From: DATFJT01 sp965230755
Lineage (GTDB): Bacteria; Bacteroidota; Bacteroidia; Chitinophagales; Saprospiraceae
Length of the DNA: 64,000 bases
Direction: 5' to 3'
Assembly: GCA_965230755.1 (NCBI GenBank)
Contig: CBDDLT010000006.1
Span: 16,960 to 80,959 of the forward strand
Position 1 is the stretch's first letter. Every line of letters begins with the position of its first letter. Below, in pieces: positions 27,581-37,491 of this stretch. A model generated the notes under the pieces. That model saw only the letters and a program-made list of their open reading frames with translations, made no database searches and was not told the origin of the DNA. The position numbers and the translations under genes are program-made.

Positions 27581-28096
27581 ATGGAATTTCAATTAAGTTT
27601 TCAAGATCATGTTCCATTTGTTCACGACAAAAGTGTGATAATTGTCGCGGATAGAATAGATCTTAAGTCCAATATTGGTTCCTTATTCAGAATGGCGGAT
27701 GCCTTAGGCGTCAAAGAACTCTTATTTTTTCATGAATCCTTTGACATGAATGAGCAAAAAATCGCCAGGATTGCAAGAAGTTGTAATAATTATGTACCCT
27801 ACACCTTATGCAGTGATATTCAAGGCTTAATCTCTAAATTGCCTGAGAATGCCATCATATATGCGCTTGAATGGACCAACAAAAGTGAAAATATCTACAA
27901 GTATGGTTTCGAATCAAACGCAGCTCCATCTGTTGTTATTATTGGATCAGAGCGCGGTGGTATTAGTGACGAGCTGCTAAATTTATCTCATCAATCCATC
28001 CATATCCCAATGAGTGGTAATAATTCGAGTATGAACGTCATCATGGCAACAGCGATTTTGGTTTATGAAATGATAAGGCAGCGTTTACAAGCTTAA
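27581..28096 (+). CDS. Divergent SpoU/TrmH-family RNA methyltransferase
   Basis: The 171-residue protein has the SpoU motifs in weaker form: DLKSNIGSLFRMADALG for motif 1, VVIIGSERGGISDELL for motif 2, and IPMSGNNSSMNVIMATAIL for motif 3 (the conserved S/N residues in the knot are present). The RNA target is unknown. It is shorter than TrmH and lacks an N-terminal L30-type substrate domain. It lies divergent from the T9SS gene at 25475. It differs clearly from the other SpoU gene at 9274, so the two are unlikely to be recent duplicates. Confidence 0.82.
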   Translation: MEFQLSFQDHVPFVHDKSVIIVADRIDLKSNIGSLFRMADALGVKELLFFHESFDMNEQKIARIARSCNNYVPYTLCSDIQGLISKLPENAIIYALEWTNKSENIYKYGFESNAAPSVVIIGSERGGISDELLNLSHQSIHIPMSGNNSSMNVIMATAILVYEMIRQRLQA

Positions 28097-28160
28097 ATTG
28101 ATCTAATGGCTGTTCTGATAATCCAATGCTATGTCCGAAGCAGTACTTATTCAGTTGATT

Positions 28161-28192
28161 GTAGGGTTTTTTTCGCTATATCCCTACTTTTT
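28161..28192 (+). terminator. Weak intrinsic terminator candidate
   Basis: A six-base stem (GTAGGG and CCCTAC) with a ~15-nt loop is followed by five T. It lies 65 bp after the SpoU gene stop. The stem is short and the loop long, so this is tentative. Confidence 0.4.
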
Positions 28193-28294
28193 AGTGTTTA
28201 AGTTTTATTATCTTAGGAGACAAATTATCCTTCCACTCAATTAACGTAACATACTATCGAATAGTGAATAAATTAATTGGGTAAAACTGAAACC

Positions 28295-31200
28295 ATGAAG
28301 TACTGTATTCCGCTCCTGCTATGTCTATTTAGTGTAGAGCTCCTCTATGCTCAATGCAACGGACCTGGCAGCCCCTGTTCGATCTGTGAAATTACTGCAA
28401 CCATTACCAATATCGATGGTGGTTCCATTGTAGATGGAGATAGTTCTATACCCGGTCCCTTAAGTGCCGGAGGAATGGCTACCGGAGATGCGATGGAGGT
28501 GGACGCGGAGAACTGTGGTGAACTCTCTATTACGGTTGAAATAGACTTTTTGTGGCAACAGGGAATCAATTTCAATTGGGTGCACGGCGTTTCATTCGAA
28601 TCAAGTCCCGGATGGTCGGCAAGTACAGGAACTCCTCCCGGCCCATTCTGGATATCTCTCAATTCCATTACAGGTTGTTGTTCCGGACAGACCTATGGTG
28701 AGGGATTCTATTTTGAGAACCCAGATCCAAGTCAAACTTCGTTTTGTTGCGGTACGATGGATCCTTCTAACCCTGCTGATAATTACGGAACACCAGACGA
28801 TCTAGGAGTATTCATATTCGAATTGACTTATTGTGCCTCGTCGAATCAGGACCAGGCTATGGAGAGCATTACTTTTAAAGTTACAGAAGACGGAGAAACC
28901 GGTGACTGGAATATGTCTGACGGTTGTAATTACGAATTCGAATTTCCAATCAATATTAACTCTGCAGGAATTCAATTGCCAGAGACCCACGGTCCAATTT
29001 GTATTGGTCAATGTGTAGATCTGGACGCAGGTGAAGGATGTGATAGCTATGATTGGAGCAATGGCGAGTCGACTCAAATTATTACGGTTTGCCCTACGAC
29101 AAATTCGACTTATTCTGTTACCGTTTCAGATGGGCAGGGGTGTAGTCAAATGGGGTCTACGGAAGTACTTGTTGAAGAGTGTTGTATTTCAGAATCCGGA
29201 GATATTGTGGCTACAACCTCACCGAGTTGCCCTGGCGAAGATATTGATGTTATGGTATCCAATTTTTTGTCGGACCCAGAGTATGAGCAGTATATATTGA
29301 TTGTCGATGGTACAGGAACCATTATAGAAGTTATCAGTGGGTCGAGCCATTCTCTGTTTTCGGATATTTGTGAGGAGCTTACGGTCTATGCCTATAATCG
29401 AGAAATTGCCGGAAATGCACCAGAGCCATTTGTTGGGATGGATATCAACACCATTGATTGTGCGGATGATGCGAATTGTTGTGATTTAACAATGATAACG
29501 GTTTCATGGGAAGATACGGAAGTGCCCAGCTTTATAGATCCACCGGCTGATCTGAATTTGACCTGTCTGGATCTTCTGCCTCCGATGGATGACTTGGAGT
29601 GGACTGACAATTGTTCCGACGGAGATTTTGCAATAGGGGAAGAAACAGGATCTGCAACACTCTGTGCCGGAGGAACGATTACAAGAACATGGGAAGCCAC
29701 AGATCTCTGCGACAATACCGCTACTTATATTCAAAATATCAATATTTCCGCTCCAGATCCTATTATGTTCGATAATACACCACCGAATGAGGCCCGCAAT
29801 TGTGGTGATATACCAGACCCTGCAGATCCGCTGAATTATACGAACAACGGTTCCGGAGATTGTTTGTCGGATGGAAGTGCAGATGCTGTTAGAGCGGAAA
29901 ACTATGACATTTGCGGTGGAACGATTACAGATACTTGGGAAGCCACAGACAATTGTGGGGGAATGATTTCTCATGTTCGAACCTATACTTTTAATCCTGC
30001 ACCTGCAGCCTCATTTATCAATCTACCACCTGATCAGAGCTTCGCTTGTGGAGAGTACGACAACAACCCAGGCGACTTGGAGTACTCAAATGGAGAATCT
30101 GGGGATTGTGCGATAGAAGGATCAGTTAGCCCAACAAGTACAGCTCTTCCGGATCTATGCGGAGGGACACTTACGCATACTTGGGATTTCACTGATGCTT
30201 GCGGCCGACCGATCAGTCATACGCAGACCATAACCATTGATCCAGCACCTCAGGCCAGTTTCGATGATTTGCCTGCGGATTTAACTGTTTCTTGTGGTGA
30301 TTTTCTGCCAATGGATGATCTCAATTATAGCAACAATGCTTCTGGAGACTGTCTGATCGAAGGAATTGTCAATCCGATCACAACTCAGCCCAACTATCCC
30401 TGTGGTGGAGTAGTGACCAATACCTGGCAGTTTACCGATGCTTGCGGAAGAAGTATAAGCCATGTTCAAAGTATTACTATCGAGCCATCTGATCCTGCTG
30501 AATTTTTGGATTTTCCTCCGGATGTAACCGTACAATGTTCGGATAATATCAATACCCCGGATGATTTGGAGTACAGCAATTTCTCAAGCGGCGATTGTTT
30601 AATTGAAGGGGCTGCAACGGCGGTTCAAACAGGTACTGTGGATGTTTGCGGTGGTGCTTTGGTAAATACCTGGACATTCATTGATCCATGCGGGCGTCGA
30701 ATAGATCATCAACAAACTGTTTTGGTTGAACCGGTAGATCCACCGGAATTTGTTGACCCTCCGTCAGATGATGTCATAGATTGTAGTGAAATACCGACGG
30801 ATGCGCCTGAATTACGATATACCAATTACGGGTCTGAACCCTGTTTGTTTGAAGGATTCGTCTTGCCCCAAGTAACCGAGAATTATGATTCTTGCGGAGG
30901 AGAAATCATCTATGTGTGGGAGTACTCAGATCAATGCGGTAATGAGCTCTATCATACTCAGATATTAGAGATACTGCCACTAGAAGATCCGGAATTTATC
31001 GATCCGCCTGATGACATTACCCTGGATTGCGGACAGGATATTCCTCCTGTTGAACCACTGAGGTACACCAATAATCAAACCGGTGATTGTGCACTGGAAG
31101 GTGAAGTTTTACCAGACGTGGAAGTTTTAGATAATGAAATTATCAGAACCTATTATTTCGAAAATGAATGTACCGGTTCATTTATTGAACATATCCAAAC

Positions 31201-34200
31201 CATTTTCGTACCCGAAGTGCCGGATATAGCGATTGATCCGGTTCAGGAGACAATTTGCCTGGGTGAAGAGTTTGATTTATTCGATATCGAGGTTTTTGAT
31301 CAGAATAATTCGAACTATTTCATTACGTATCATTCTGATATTCCTCCAACAGCGGCCAATGAGATCTTAGATCCTTTGGTTAGCCCAGGTCAAACGACAA
31401 CTTATTATGTGGTTGCGACTTCGGATGATGACTGTCAGGATATCGAAGCTTTTGAATTGATCGTATTGCCTTCGCCAAATGCCGGTGATGATAATTCGGG
31501 TTATTTGTGCTTTGGTTCGGATGATGTCAATTTGTTTGACTATCTGATCAATGCGGATAATGAAAATGGTACTTGGACCGATCCTTTTTTCAGCGGTGTT
31601 GATATTTCTGATCCGAGGTCCGTTAATTTTTCTACACAAAGCTCAGGAGAATATATTTTTGATTATGTATTGAATAGTGCAGATTGTTCCTCTGATACCG
31701 CTCGTATCACTTTGACGCTGAACGAGGAATTAATGGCACTACTTCAGACGATAGAATGCAGTAATGACAGGACTTCTTATACCGTCGTTGTAGATGGATT
31801 GGGTAATCAGATCTCGACGAATACAGGCACTATAGTTGGACCAAACGGAACCATTTGGGATATTATCGATATTCCAATTGGTCAGGACTTGGTGATCAAT
31901 GTAAGCAATGGCGTTGATACCTGCATGTTAGAAATACGAGTTAGTCCACCAAATTGTGATTGCCCACAAGTCGATCCTCCTGATTCGAACGGAGATCAGA
32001 CCATTTGCCAAGGAGAAACTACTCCACAACTCAGTGTTACCGTTGGTCCGGATGAGCAAGCCAATTGGTATGACAGCCCAATAGGGGGAACCTTATTATT
32101 GTCCAACTCTTTGACTTATTTATCTCCGGAGACCGCTCCTGGAGTTTATACCTATTATGTCGAAGCGGAAAGTACGACCAATCCGGGTTGTAAGTCAGCT
32201 ACCAGGACTCCGGTAAGATTAGAGATCATCGCTCTGCCTGTGGCTTTTGACGCGGTACTTCAACAATGCGATGATGATCTGGATGGAATGGTCTCATTCG
32301 ATCTTACACAGGCAGAAGCTGATTTAGGTGGAGGGGTAGCAGGATTGCGATACGAGTATTATCTGAATATCACTGATGCCAATAATAGGGCCAACGCCCT
32401 GAGCAGTCCGTATACCAATACGACCAACCCTCAGGTACTCTTTGTGGCCGTTGTTAATTCGAGCAATTGTGTTGATATATCGGAACTGAGCCTGGTTGTT
32501 AATCCTTTACCTGAGATTTCTCTGGATATCAGTAATGAGACCTGTTCGGGTGAAGAAGATGGCGTGGTCATTATATTAGGAACGAGCGATCATGAACCTT
32601 TAGAATATAGCATCAATGGATTCTTTTATTTCTCCGATGCGCAATTTGATTCGCTCTCACCGGGAGTTTATACTGCCTATGTACGAGATAGTAATTTATG
32701 TATCTCGAGTGTAGATTTTGAGATAGAAGAAGGCCTGATATTAAGTGTTGATAATTTGGTGATCGAATGCTTGGACAACGGCACAGATACGGACCCCAGC
32801 GATGATTATTATGTCATTCGGGTGACCATATCCAATAATTTAGGGACCACCGGTAGCTATACCGTTTCTGATGGCGCCAATAATTATGGAACGGGCACCT
32901 ATGGTGTTGAGCTCAGTTTCCAAATCCCGGCCAATGACCAACAAGTAACTTTGAATTTTGAGGATGCAATTTTTGCATGTTCCGTATCGGAAACAATTGG
33001 ACCTTTGAGGACCTGCTCTTCGGATTGCGAAATCATCGTCAATAGCGAAGAAATAGAATGTTTTGACAATGGGACCGAACTAGATCCTACCGATGATTAT
33101 TATGAAATAAGATTGAATGTTTCCTCCATAAATGGAAGCAGTACCAATCAGTTTAGAATCAGTGAAGGTGGAGTGAGAATTGGAATTTATAGATACGATG
33201 AAGATATTGTATTTACTCTTCCCGCTACCAATTCAGTTACCAGTGTTTTAATTGAGGATTTAGAAGATGACCAATGCCGATTGAATCTGGATCTTGGGAA
33301 CTTGGAGAGTTGTTCTGATGGATGTCTGGTCGAAGCTGTAATCTTAAACTTAGAATGCTTAGACAATGGAACCATCGGTGATGATTCTGATGATTTATTC
33401 CAGTTCGAAATAAGCAGTACATCCATTAATGCCTCTTCGAGATGGTTTGTGTTAGGAGAGACGGATACGCTTGCCAATGGCTCGAGCATGTCATTTGGTC
33501 CATTTGATATTTCAAGTGGATCGAGAACTTATATCATCATCGATCATGAAAGACCGGAATGTTCAGATACCATAACTGTTGATCCACCTCCAGCATGCTC
33601 CAATCCTTGTGAATTAGAGATTGTCAATCTTCAAGTTGGAAATTGTAATGACAACAATACCGGAAATACTGAAGATGATGACTTTTTTACCGTGAGCTTT
33701 GAGGTGAACGCCATATTGGGTCCAGTGAGTGACTTTTGGGTCAATGACGGTACGAATAACTATGGTCCTTATTCTTATTCGACACAAGTGATGATAGACC
33801 TACCTGCCGATGGTAGTAATATTACTTTGACAATTACTGATACTATGAGCGCGCAGTGTGAAATTAGTTTGGAGGTGAGTCAAGATCCTTGTTCTAGTTG
33901 TGATCAACAAATTGATGCTGGTCAGGACCAATTGATAAGTTGTAGCAGACCTCAAGTACAATTGACAGGTTTCACAAGTGAACCTGGAAATATTACATGG
34001 ACGGGACCAAATAGTTTTATGAGCAATGATTTGATCATCAATGTCGATGTCAATGGCTGGTATTATCTGGAAATTAGTTACCTTGATGCTTGTGTATTCG
34101 TAGATAGTGTATTTGTAGGATTGGATGCTGATATTCCAGTGGCTGATGCTGGTCCTGATGGGCTTCTCAATTGTTTGAGAAATGCTTTCATTCTAGATGG

Positions 34201-35896
34201 AACAAACAGTACTCAGGGACCAGACTTACAATTTGAATGGCAGGATTCGTTAGGCAATGTTCTGGGTGAGGGTTTGAATTTCGAAGTCAATTCTACCGGA
34301 TCCTATTACTTGGTTGTAATAGACACAGTTAATAACTGTAGATCACCGAGAGATTTGGTAGAAGTGACTGAAGATTACCACACGCCGAATGGTGTCATTT
34401 ATGCTAATCCTGGGCTTACCTTGGACTGCGTAGTAGAGACCATTGAATTGAGTACTGACGACGAAGAGCACGTGATTTATACATGGACGATACGAGGCCA
34501 GGACTTTACTGGCTCGGTAAAAGTGGTGGTGGACAGTGGTTACGTCAGTTTGTACGCCATAGATACCTTGACGGGATGTGATACCATAACAGGAATCAAT
34601 ATTGAAGATTTTACTCAATTTCCTTTTGTCAATGTTGAAGACCCGGATTCTATTACTTGTCGGGCTCCTTCTGTAATCATAGATGCATCTGCATCTCAAC
34701 GCACTCAGGGCTTATTGATCGAATGGTCCAATGAAGACGGAACGGTTCTAAATACATCGGATTATACTTTGGAAGTTTTTGACGAGGGAACCTACTTTTT
34801 CAGGTTGTGGGATACTATCATTGGATGTTCTACCTTGGATTCGGTAATTGTAGAGGATTTACAGGCTTTTCCAGTCATTGATGCCGGTGAAGATCGGGAG
34901 ATAAATTGTCAGGACGAGACGGAAATCAGGCTTGCAGGAAGTATTATTGATGCTCAGGGCGCGCTAGAGTATAATTGGCTGACTAGCACGGGCCAGATCA
35001 TAGAAGGAGGATCTAGTCTTGAGCCTTTGGTCGGTGCTTCGGGTTATTATATTCTTGAAGTGTCGAATATTGAGACGGGTTGTTCTACTCGTGATAGTGT
35101 ACTGATTATACTAGATGATAACAGACCGGAAGCTGCACTGATTGTGGTCGAGGATGAAAAATGTGAAGGAGATAATAATGGTCTGGTCAATATTTTCTCA
35201 GTAGAAGGCGGAACAGAACCATACAGCTACTACTTGGATGGAGATCTTCAGAATCAATCCAATGTCGGCAACTTATCTCCGGGAACCTATGACTTGAGAA
35301 TTGTTGATGCAAAGGGATGTGTTCTCGATACGAGTTTTGTCATTGAAGCCGGTGTGAGACTATTGTCTCAAGTGGACAGCGTGATCAACTTGGAATATGG
35401 AGAAGAGAGAACTTTATACCTTTTGGTCAATATTCCAGAGGATGAAATATCATCAATAGAGTGGAGACCTTCGGATCAACTGAGTTGTGACTCTTGCATG
35501 GTAACTACCTTAATCGGAGAAGAGAGCGGAAACTATCAGGTAACAGTTATTGATATCAATGGCTGCCTCAGCAGGTCGAATCTTAGACTGATTGTGGATA
35601 AGAATTTCCAGGTTTTCGTGCCGAACTCCTTTTCTCCTAATGGAGATGGAAGCAATGATTTCTTTACGGTTTATAGTCGATTTGTGGAGAGGGTGAATAG
35701 CATGTCTATCTATAACCGATGGGGTGATCTGGTATTCATAGCAGAAGATTTTCCTTCTAATTCTCCTACAGAAGGATGGGATGGAATGCACAATGGTAAA
35801 GAATTGAATCCGGCAGTATTTGTCTATGTGGTGGAACTGACCATGGTAGATGGCTCTAAGAAGGTAATCTCAGGGGATGTGTCCTTGATCAAATAA
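28295..35896 (+). CDS. Giant repeat surface protein, T9SS type B
   Basis: Read from ATG 28295, the product is about 2,533 residues with a signal peptide (LLYAQC). From about residue 410, seven ~80-residue HYR-like repeats follow (nt ~29531-31220; C-G-G, W/Y-x-[FAYE]-x-D/E-x-C-G pattern with several Cys each). Further Ig/PKD-like domains come next, then four ~90-residue repeats with LDNGT..DxSDD (nt ~32751-33900), then five ~80-residue repeats (nt ~33900-35140; ISC/LNC, [FW]-E-W/W-x-D...GxYxLxV, D-x-x-x-C). One SprB-type repeat (CEGDNNGLVNIFSVEGG) precedes the type B sorting domain (VFVPNSFSPNGDGSNDFF, YNRWGDLVF, GWDGMHNG, ISGDVSLIK). A TTG at 28277 adds only six residues. It is predicted to be secreted by T9SS and displayed on the surface; no enzymatic domain was recognised. 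Confidence 0.94.
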   Translation: MKYCIPLLLCLFSVELLYAQCNGPGSPCSICEITATITNIDGGSIVDGDSSIPGPLSAGGMATGDAMEVDAENCGELSITVEIDFLWQQGINFNWVHGVSFESSPGWSASTGTPPGPFWISLNSITGCCSGQTYGEGFYFENPDPSQTSFCCGTMDPSNPADNYGTPDDLGVFIFELTYCASSNQDQAMESITFKVTEDGETGDWNMSDGCNYEFEFPININSAGIQLPETHGPICIGQCVDLDAGEGCDSYDWSNGESTQIITVCPTTNSTYSVTVSDGQGCSQMGSTEVLVEECCISESGDIVATTSPSCPGEDIDVMVSNFLSDPEYEQYILIVDGTGTIIEVISGSSHSLFSDICEELTVYAYNREIAGNAPEPFVGMDINTIDCADDANCCDLTMITVSWEDTEVPSFIDPPADLNLTCLDLLPPMDDLEWTDNCSDGDFAIGEETGSATLCAGGTITRTWEATDLCDNTATYIQNINISAPDPIMFDNTPPNEARNCGDIPDPADPLNYTNNGSGDCLSDGSADAVRAENYDICGGTITDTWEATDNCGGMISHVRTYTFNPAPAASFINLPPDQSFACGEYDNNPGDLEYSNGESGDCAIEGSVSPTSTALPDLCGGTLTHTWDFTDACGRPISHTQTITIDPAPQASFDDLPADLTVSCGDFLPMDDLNYSNNASGDCLIEGIVNPITTQPNYPCGGVVTNTWQFTDACGRSISHVQSITIEPSDPAEFLDFPPDVTVQCSDNINTPDDLEYSNFSSGDCLIEGAATAVQTGTVDVCGGALVNTWTFIDPCGRRIDHQQTVLVEPVDPPEFVDPPSDDVIDCSEIPTDAPELRYTNYGSEPCLFEGFVLPQVTENYDSCGGEIIYVWEYSDQCGNELYHTQILEILPLEDPEFIDPPDDITLDCGQDIPPVEPLRYTNNQTGDCALEGEVLPDVEVLDNEIIRTYYFENECTGSFIEHIQTIFVPEVPDIAIDPVQETICLGEEFDLFDIEVFDQNNSNYFITYHSDIPPTAANEILDPLVSPGQTTTYYVVATSDDDCQDIEAFELIVLPSPNAGDDNSGYLCFGSDDVNLFDYLINADNENGTWTDPFFSGVDISDPRSVNFSTQSSGEYIFDYVLNSADCSSDTARITLTLNEELMALLQTIECSNDRTSYTVVVDGLGNQISTNTGTIVGPNGTIWDIIDIPIGQDLVINVSNGVDTCMLEIRVSPPNCDCPQVDPPDSNGDQTICQGETTPQLSVTVGPDEQANWYDSPIGGTLLLSNSLTYLSPETAPGVYTYYVEAESTTNPGCKSATRTPVRLEIIALPVAFDAVLQQCDDDLDGMVSFDLTQAEADLGGGVAGLRYEYYLNITDANNRANALSSPYTNTTNPQVLFVAVVNSSNCVDISELSLVVNPLPEISLDISNETCSGEEDGVVIILGTSDHEPLEYSINGFFYFSDAQFDSLSPGVYTAYVRDSNLCISSVDFEIEEGLILSVDNLVIECLDNGTDTDPSDDYYVIRVTISNNLGTTGSYTVSDGANNYGTGTYGVELSFQIPANDQQVTLNFEDAIFACSVSETIGPLRTCSSDCEIIVNSEEIECFDNGTELDPTDDYYEIRLNVSSINGSSTNQFRISEGGVRIGIYRYDEDIVFTLPATNSVTSVLIEDLEDDQCRLNLDLGNLESCSDGCLVEAVILNLECLDNGTIGDDSDDLFQFEISSTSINASSRWFVLGETDTLANGSSMSFGPFDISSGSRTYIIIDHERPECSDTITVDPPPACSNPCELEIVNLQVGNCNDNNTGNTEDDDFFTVSFEVNAILGPVSDFWVNDGTNNYGPYSYSTQVMIDLPADGSNITLTITDTMSAQCEISLEVSQDPCSSCDQQIDAGQDQLISCSRPQVQLTGFTSEPGNITWTGPNSFMSNDLIINVDVNGWYYLEISYLDACVFVDSVFVGLDADIPVADAGPDGLLNCLRNAFILDGTNSTQGPDLQFEWQDSLGNVLGEGLNFEVNSTGSYYLVVIDTVNNCRSPRDLVEVTEDYHTPNGVIYANPGLTLDCVVETIELSTDDEEHVIYTWTIRGQDFTGSVKVVVDSGYVSLYAIDTLTGCDTITGINIEDFTQFPFVNVEDPDSITCRAPSVIIDASASQRTQGLLIEWSNEDGTVLNTSDYTLEVFDEGTYFFRLWDTIIGCSTLDSVIVEDLQAFPVIDAGEDREINCQDETEIRLAGSIIDAQGALEYNWLTSTGQIIEGGSSLEPLVGASGYYILEVSNIETGCSTRDSVLIILDDNRPEAALIVVEDEKCEGDNNGLVNIFSVEGGTEPYSYYLDGDLQNQSNVGNLSPGTYDLRIVDAKGCVLDTSFVIEAGVRLLSQVDSVINLEYGEERTLYLLVNIPEDEISSIEWRPSDQLSCDSCMVTTLIGEESGNYQVTVIDINGCLSRSNLRLIVDKNFQVFVPNSFSPNGDGSNDFFTVYSRFVERVNSMSIYNRWGDLVFIAEDFPSNSPTEGWDGMHNGKELNPAVFVYVVELTMVDGSKKVISGDVSLIK

Positions 35897-35926
35897 GATG
35901 TAAAAGATTAAATCGATAATGACGGG

Positions 35927-37024
35927 ATGGGGAAGATGGACAAAGTGAGATCTAAAATATCTCAATCGGCTACTTTACCTGCTGAATTCTATTTCGATAC
36001 TGTGATCTGGGATAGAATGAAAGAGGAAATCTTTGCAAAAAGCTGGATGTATGTCGGTGATGAGAAGGAAATATTCAACGCAGCCATCAATACCTATCCT
36101 TTTAATCTGTTGGAAAAATACCTGGGGGAGCCTTTGGTTCTTACAAACTCGGATGAGGGCTTGAACTGTCTCTCAAATGTCTGTACACATCGTGGATTCC
36201 TTGTTTCGCATCATTCGGGAAAGAACCGGAAACTGGTCTGTTCCTACCACGGAAGACGATTTAAACTGAACGGAGAATTTGAATTCATGCCGGAATTTAA
36301 AGAAGTAGAGGACTTTCCCAGACCTTGTGAAAACTTGCATCGATTACCCCTGGAGCGATGGTCAAAATTTTTGTTTACTAGTCTGGATCCCAAATTTGAC
36401 TTTGCGGAAATTCGAAATGAACTGGAAGATAGGGTAGGGTTTTTAAATGTGGAGCAGTTCGAATTTGCTCCTGAATACTCCAAAACGTATAATGTTCGAT
36501 CTCATTGGGCGCTGTACATCGATAATTATTTAGAGGGATTCCACATTCCGTTTGTTCATCCTACCCTGAATGCCATGCTGGATTATGGAAGTTATGATAC
36601 CCTATGCAAGGATCATATGGTATTGCAAGTGGGTTATTCCGATGACGGGACTGAAGTATTTGATTTTCCTAGAACTCATCCGGACTATGGCAAGCAGATT
36701 TCGGCGTATTATTTCTGGTTCTATCCCAACTTCATGCTCAACTTCTATCCATGGGGAGTGCAGTTGAATATCGTTAAGCCCCACTCACCGAGTTTCACTA
36801 AAGTTGAGTTTTTATATTATATCAAGGATCGAGAGATTTGGAATCGAATGGGCGGTGATCAAATAGGTGAAAAAACACAACAGGAAGACGAATGGGTTGT
36901 AGAAGGTGTTCAAAAAGGACTGGCATCTCGATTCTATACCGATGGACGATTTTCACCAACACGGGAAACCGGAGTCCATCATTTTCACCTGTTATTGAAG
37001 CAATATTTAGATAATAAGGATTAA
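35927..37024 (+). CDS. Rieske non-heme iron oxygenase, large subunit
   Basis: The 365-residue aromatic-ring-hydroxylating-dioxygenase-type alpha subunit has a Rieske [2Fe-2S] motif with C86/H88 (CTHRG) and C105/H108 (CSYHGRRF). The catalytic domain shows DNYLEGFHIPFVHP with histidine ligands H206 and H211, and a candidate carboxylate ligand D321. The end VQKGLASRFYTDGRFSPTRE resembles the choline/carnitine monooxygenase (CMO/CntA) branch. It would use O2 and a reductase to oxidise a substrate. No reductase or ferredoxin gene is adjacent, so the electron donor must be encoded elsewhere. It lies 30 bp after the giant repeat gene and its stop is followed by the twin-operator promoter of the BlaI locus. 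Confidence 0.88.
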   Translation: MGKMDKVRSKISQSATLPAEFYFDTVIWDRMKEEIFAKSWMYVGDEKEIFNAAINTYPFNLLEKYLGEPLVLTNSDEGLNCLSNVCTHRGFLVSHHSGKNRKLVCSYHGRRFKLNGEFEFMPEFKEVEDFPRPCENLHRLPLERWSKFLFTSLDPKFDFAEIRNELEDRVGFLNVEQFEFAPEYSKTYNVRSHWALYIDNYLEGFHIPFVHPTLNAMLDYGSYDTLCKDHMVLQVGYSDDGTEVFDFPRTHPDYGKQISAYYFWFYPNFMLNFYPWGVQLNIVKPHSPSFTKVEFLYYIKDREIWNRMGGDQIGEKTQQEDEWVVEGVQKGLASRFYTDGRFSPTRETGVHHFHLLLKQYLDNKD

Positions 37025-37070
37025 AATAAGCCTGGTTTTATTGGATTTTGGCCTTGTTTTGTTAAGGAAA

Positions 37071-37106
37071 TACTAAAAAATTAGTAGTATTACTAAATTT
37101 TTAGTA
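37071..37106. promoter_or_regulatory. Twin BlaI/MecI-type operator
   Basis: Two identical dyads of the form TACTAA-N4-TTAGTA lie at 37071-37086 and 37091-37106, with centres 20 bp apart (two helical turns). Dyads of this kind with TAGTA/TACTA cores are the binding sites of BlaI/MecI-family repressors. They sit 26 bp upstream of the blaI-type gene, overlapping the expected promoter, which predicts autorepression. Confidence 0.82.
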
Positions 37107-37131
37107 GTATTGTCTTGTTAAATAAAACGAT

Positions 37132-37491
37132 ATGATCAAATTAACCAAAAGAGAAGACCAAATCATGGAAATCATGTGGAAGTTAAAAACCGCTGTAATC
37201 CGTGATATTGTAGCCGAGTTTCCTGAGCCTCAACCTCATTATAATACCGTTGCTACATTGGTTAAGATTCTTGTAAAAAAGGGAGTTCTAAAATCTGAAA
37301 GCATAGGTAATACCCATCATTATAGTCCAGTACAGGAGTTTGAAGAGTATCGGGAACAGCAGATTGGAAATCTCAAGGAGAAGTTTTTCGACAATTCTTT
37401 TTCAAAAATGATGGCTCACTTTGCTAAGAAAGAAGGACTTTCTGAAGAACAGAGGGAAGAATTAATTAAGATAATAAAAGGTGAGTCATGA
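37132..37491 (+). CDS. BlaI/MecI/CopY-family transcriptional repressor
   Basis: The 119-residue winged-helix repressor starts with KLTKREDQIMEIMWKLKTA, then VRD-type helix IRDIVAEFPEPQPHYNTVATLV and the wing LVKKGVLKSESIGNTHHYSP. The C-terminal helical dimerisation region contains the usual site, around the N-L-K-E-K and F-F-D segment, cut by the partner protease in BlaI. The 4-bp ATGA overlap with the M56 gene indicates coupled expression. Twin operators lie immediately upstream. In family members the repressor dissociates when the partner M56 sensor-protease cleaves it. What the signal is here cannot be read. Confidence 0.92.
   Translation: MIKLTKREDQIMEIMWKLKTAVIRDIVAEFPEPQPHYNTVATLVKILVKKGVLKSESIGNTHHYSPVQEFEEYREQQIGNLKEKFFDNSFSKMMAHFAKKEGLSEEQREELIKIIKGES

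Noticed and set aside
29504..29974. 156-codon open frame opposite the giant repeat gene
   Set aside because: Antisense shadow of the HYR-like repeats; composition follows the coding strand.
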